Source: an uncultured Labedella sp. (lineage in GTDB: Bacteria; Actinomycetota; Actinomycetes; Actinomycetales; Microbacteriaceae). From it: 5,069 nucleotides of DNA. Location: NCBI GenBank assembly GCA_934636065.1, contig CAKTZW010000197.1:1-5069 (forward strand). The letters run 5' to 3'. Below are positions 4,743 to 5,069 of the stretch, in pieces. The position numbers and the translations under genes are program-made. Each line of letters starts with the position of its first letter. Position 1 is the first letter of the stretch. The notes under the pieces were generated by a model, which saw nothing but the letters and a program-made list of their open reading frames with translations, was not told the DNA's origin and did not search any database.

Positions 4743-5069
4743 ATGCCTTCGATCGTCCACGAATTCGACTGGCCGGACCGCGTCATCGTCGGCACGGTGG
4801 GGCGTCCCGGCGAGCGCACCTTCTACCTGCAGGCTCGTGCCGGGCGCCGTGTGGTGAGCGTGGCGCTCGAGAAGGAGCAGTCGGCCGTCCTGGCGGAGAA
4901 GATCGACGAGATCCTCGACGGCCTGATGGCGACCCAGGGCGACTCCCTCACGATTCCGGCGGACACGCCGCTCGAGCTCGTCGACAACGCGCCCCTCGAT
5001 CAGCCGATCGACGAGCAGTTCCGTGCCGGCACGATGGCGCTCGGCTGGGACCCCGCGACGTCGCAGATC
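4743..5069 (+). CDS. DUF3090 family protein, N-terminal 109 residues, cut by window edge
   Basis: The frame stays open from the ATG at 4743 to the edge. It begins MPSIVHEFDWPDRVIVGTVG, then PGERTFYLQARAGRRVVSVALEKEQ (residues 22-46), a helix AVLAEKIDEILDGL, and later DEQFRAGTMALGWD (90-103). The FD-P-RF/VI-GTVG, PGERTF-LQAR and VSVALEK-Q stretches are the hallmark of the DUF3090 family (TIGR03847), found in actinobacteria and usually about 180-200 residues long, so roughly half is present. The function is unknown. The family nearly always sits after an MSMEG_4193-type histidine phosphatase, as here, and is commonly followed by a SCO1664-family gene and mshC, the mycothiol cysteine ligase. That context hints at a shared but undefined role. 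Confidence 0.9.
   Translation, partial: MPSIVHEFDWPDRVIVGTVGRPGERTFYLQARAGRRVVSVALEKEQSAVLAEKIDEILDGLMATQGDSLTIPADTPLELVDNAPLDQPIDEQFRAGTMALGWDPATSQI

Noticed and set aside
4368..4760. Minus-strand frame of 130 codons opposite the phosphatase
   Set aside because: Gly/Asp/His-rich shadow of the phosphatase gene with no motif.

Overview
The window is GC-rich throughout, with codons ending almost always in G or C. Its gene content (a universal stress protein, an APC permease, an EHN-type epoxide hydrolase, and an MSMEG_4193-type phosphatase followed by a DUF3090 protein) points to a high-GC actinobacterium. A member of Microbacteriaceae or a near relative is plausible, but that family placement is inference from style and not from a marker gene.

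Left part, minus strand, read right to left: an epoxide hydrolase (1915-3027), then an APC-superfamily permease (404-1849), then a universal stress protein gene (starts at 401, leaves the window at 1). The permease and stress protein are tightly coupled: the Shine-Dalgarno sequence of the second lies in the last codons of the first. Right part, plus strand: an alpha/beta hydrolase (3272-4003), a histidine phosphatase (4032-4733) and the first 109 codons of a DUF3090 protein (4743 to the edge). The two halves diverge from a 244-base intergenic region (3028-3271). It holds a perfect 14-bp palindrome, phased short repeats, an orphan Shine-Dalgarno sequence and a GC hairpin.

Two observations stand out. 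First, the five genes without a Shine-Dalgarno sequence all carry a -10-like hexamer exactly six bases before the start codon. That is the geometry expected if transcription starts on the first base of the start codon, so these genes look leaderless. The stress protein gene, inside a unit, has a classic ribosome binding site instead. Second, the stress protein reading frame changes identity near position 100. From there to the window edge it reads as an internal piece of electron transfer flavoprotein beta subunit (EtfB), with different codon use. The join falls in a short stretch both families could share, so a chimeric assembly or a recombination end is more likely than a working fusion protein.

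The phosphatase and DUF3090 genes belong to a conserved actinobacterial neighbourhood of unknown function that usually continues toward a SCO1664-family gene and mshC of mycothiol synthesis. I see no CRISPR array, RNA gene, insertion sequence, phage gene or defence system. I found no new multi-gene system in this window.
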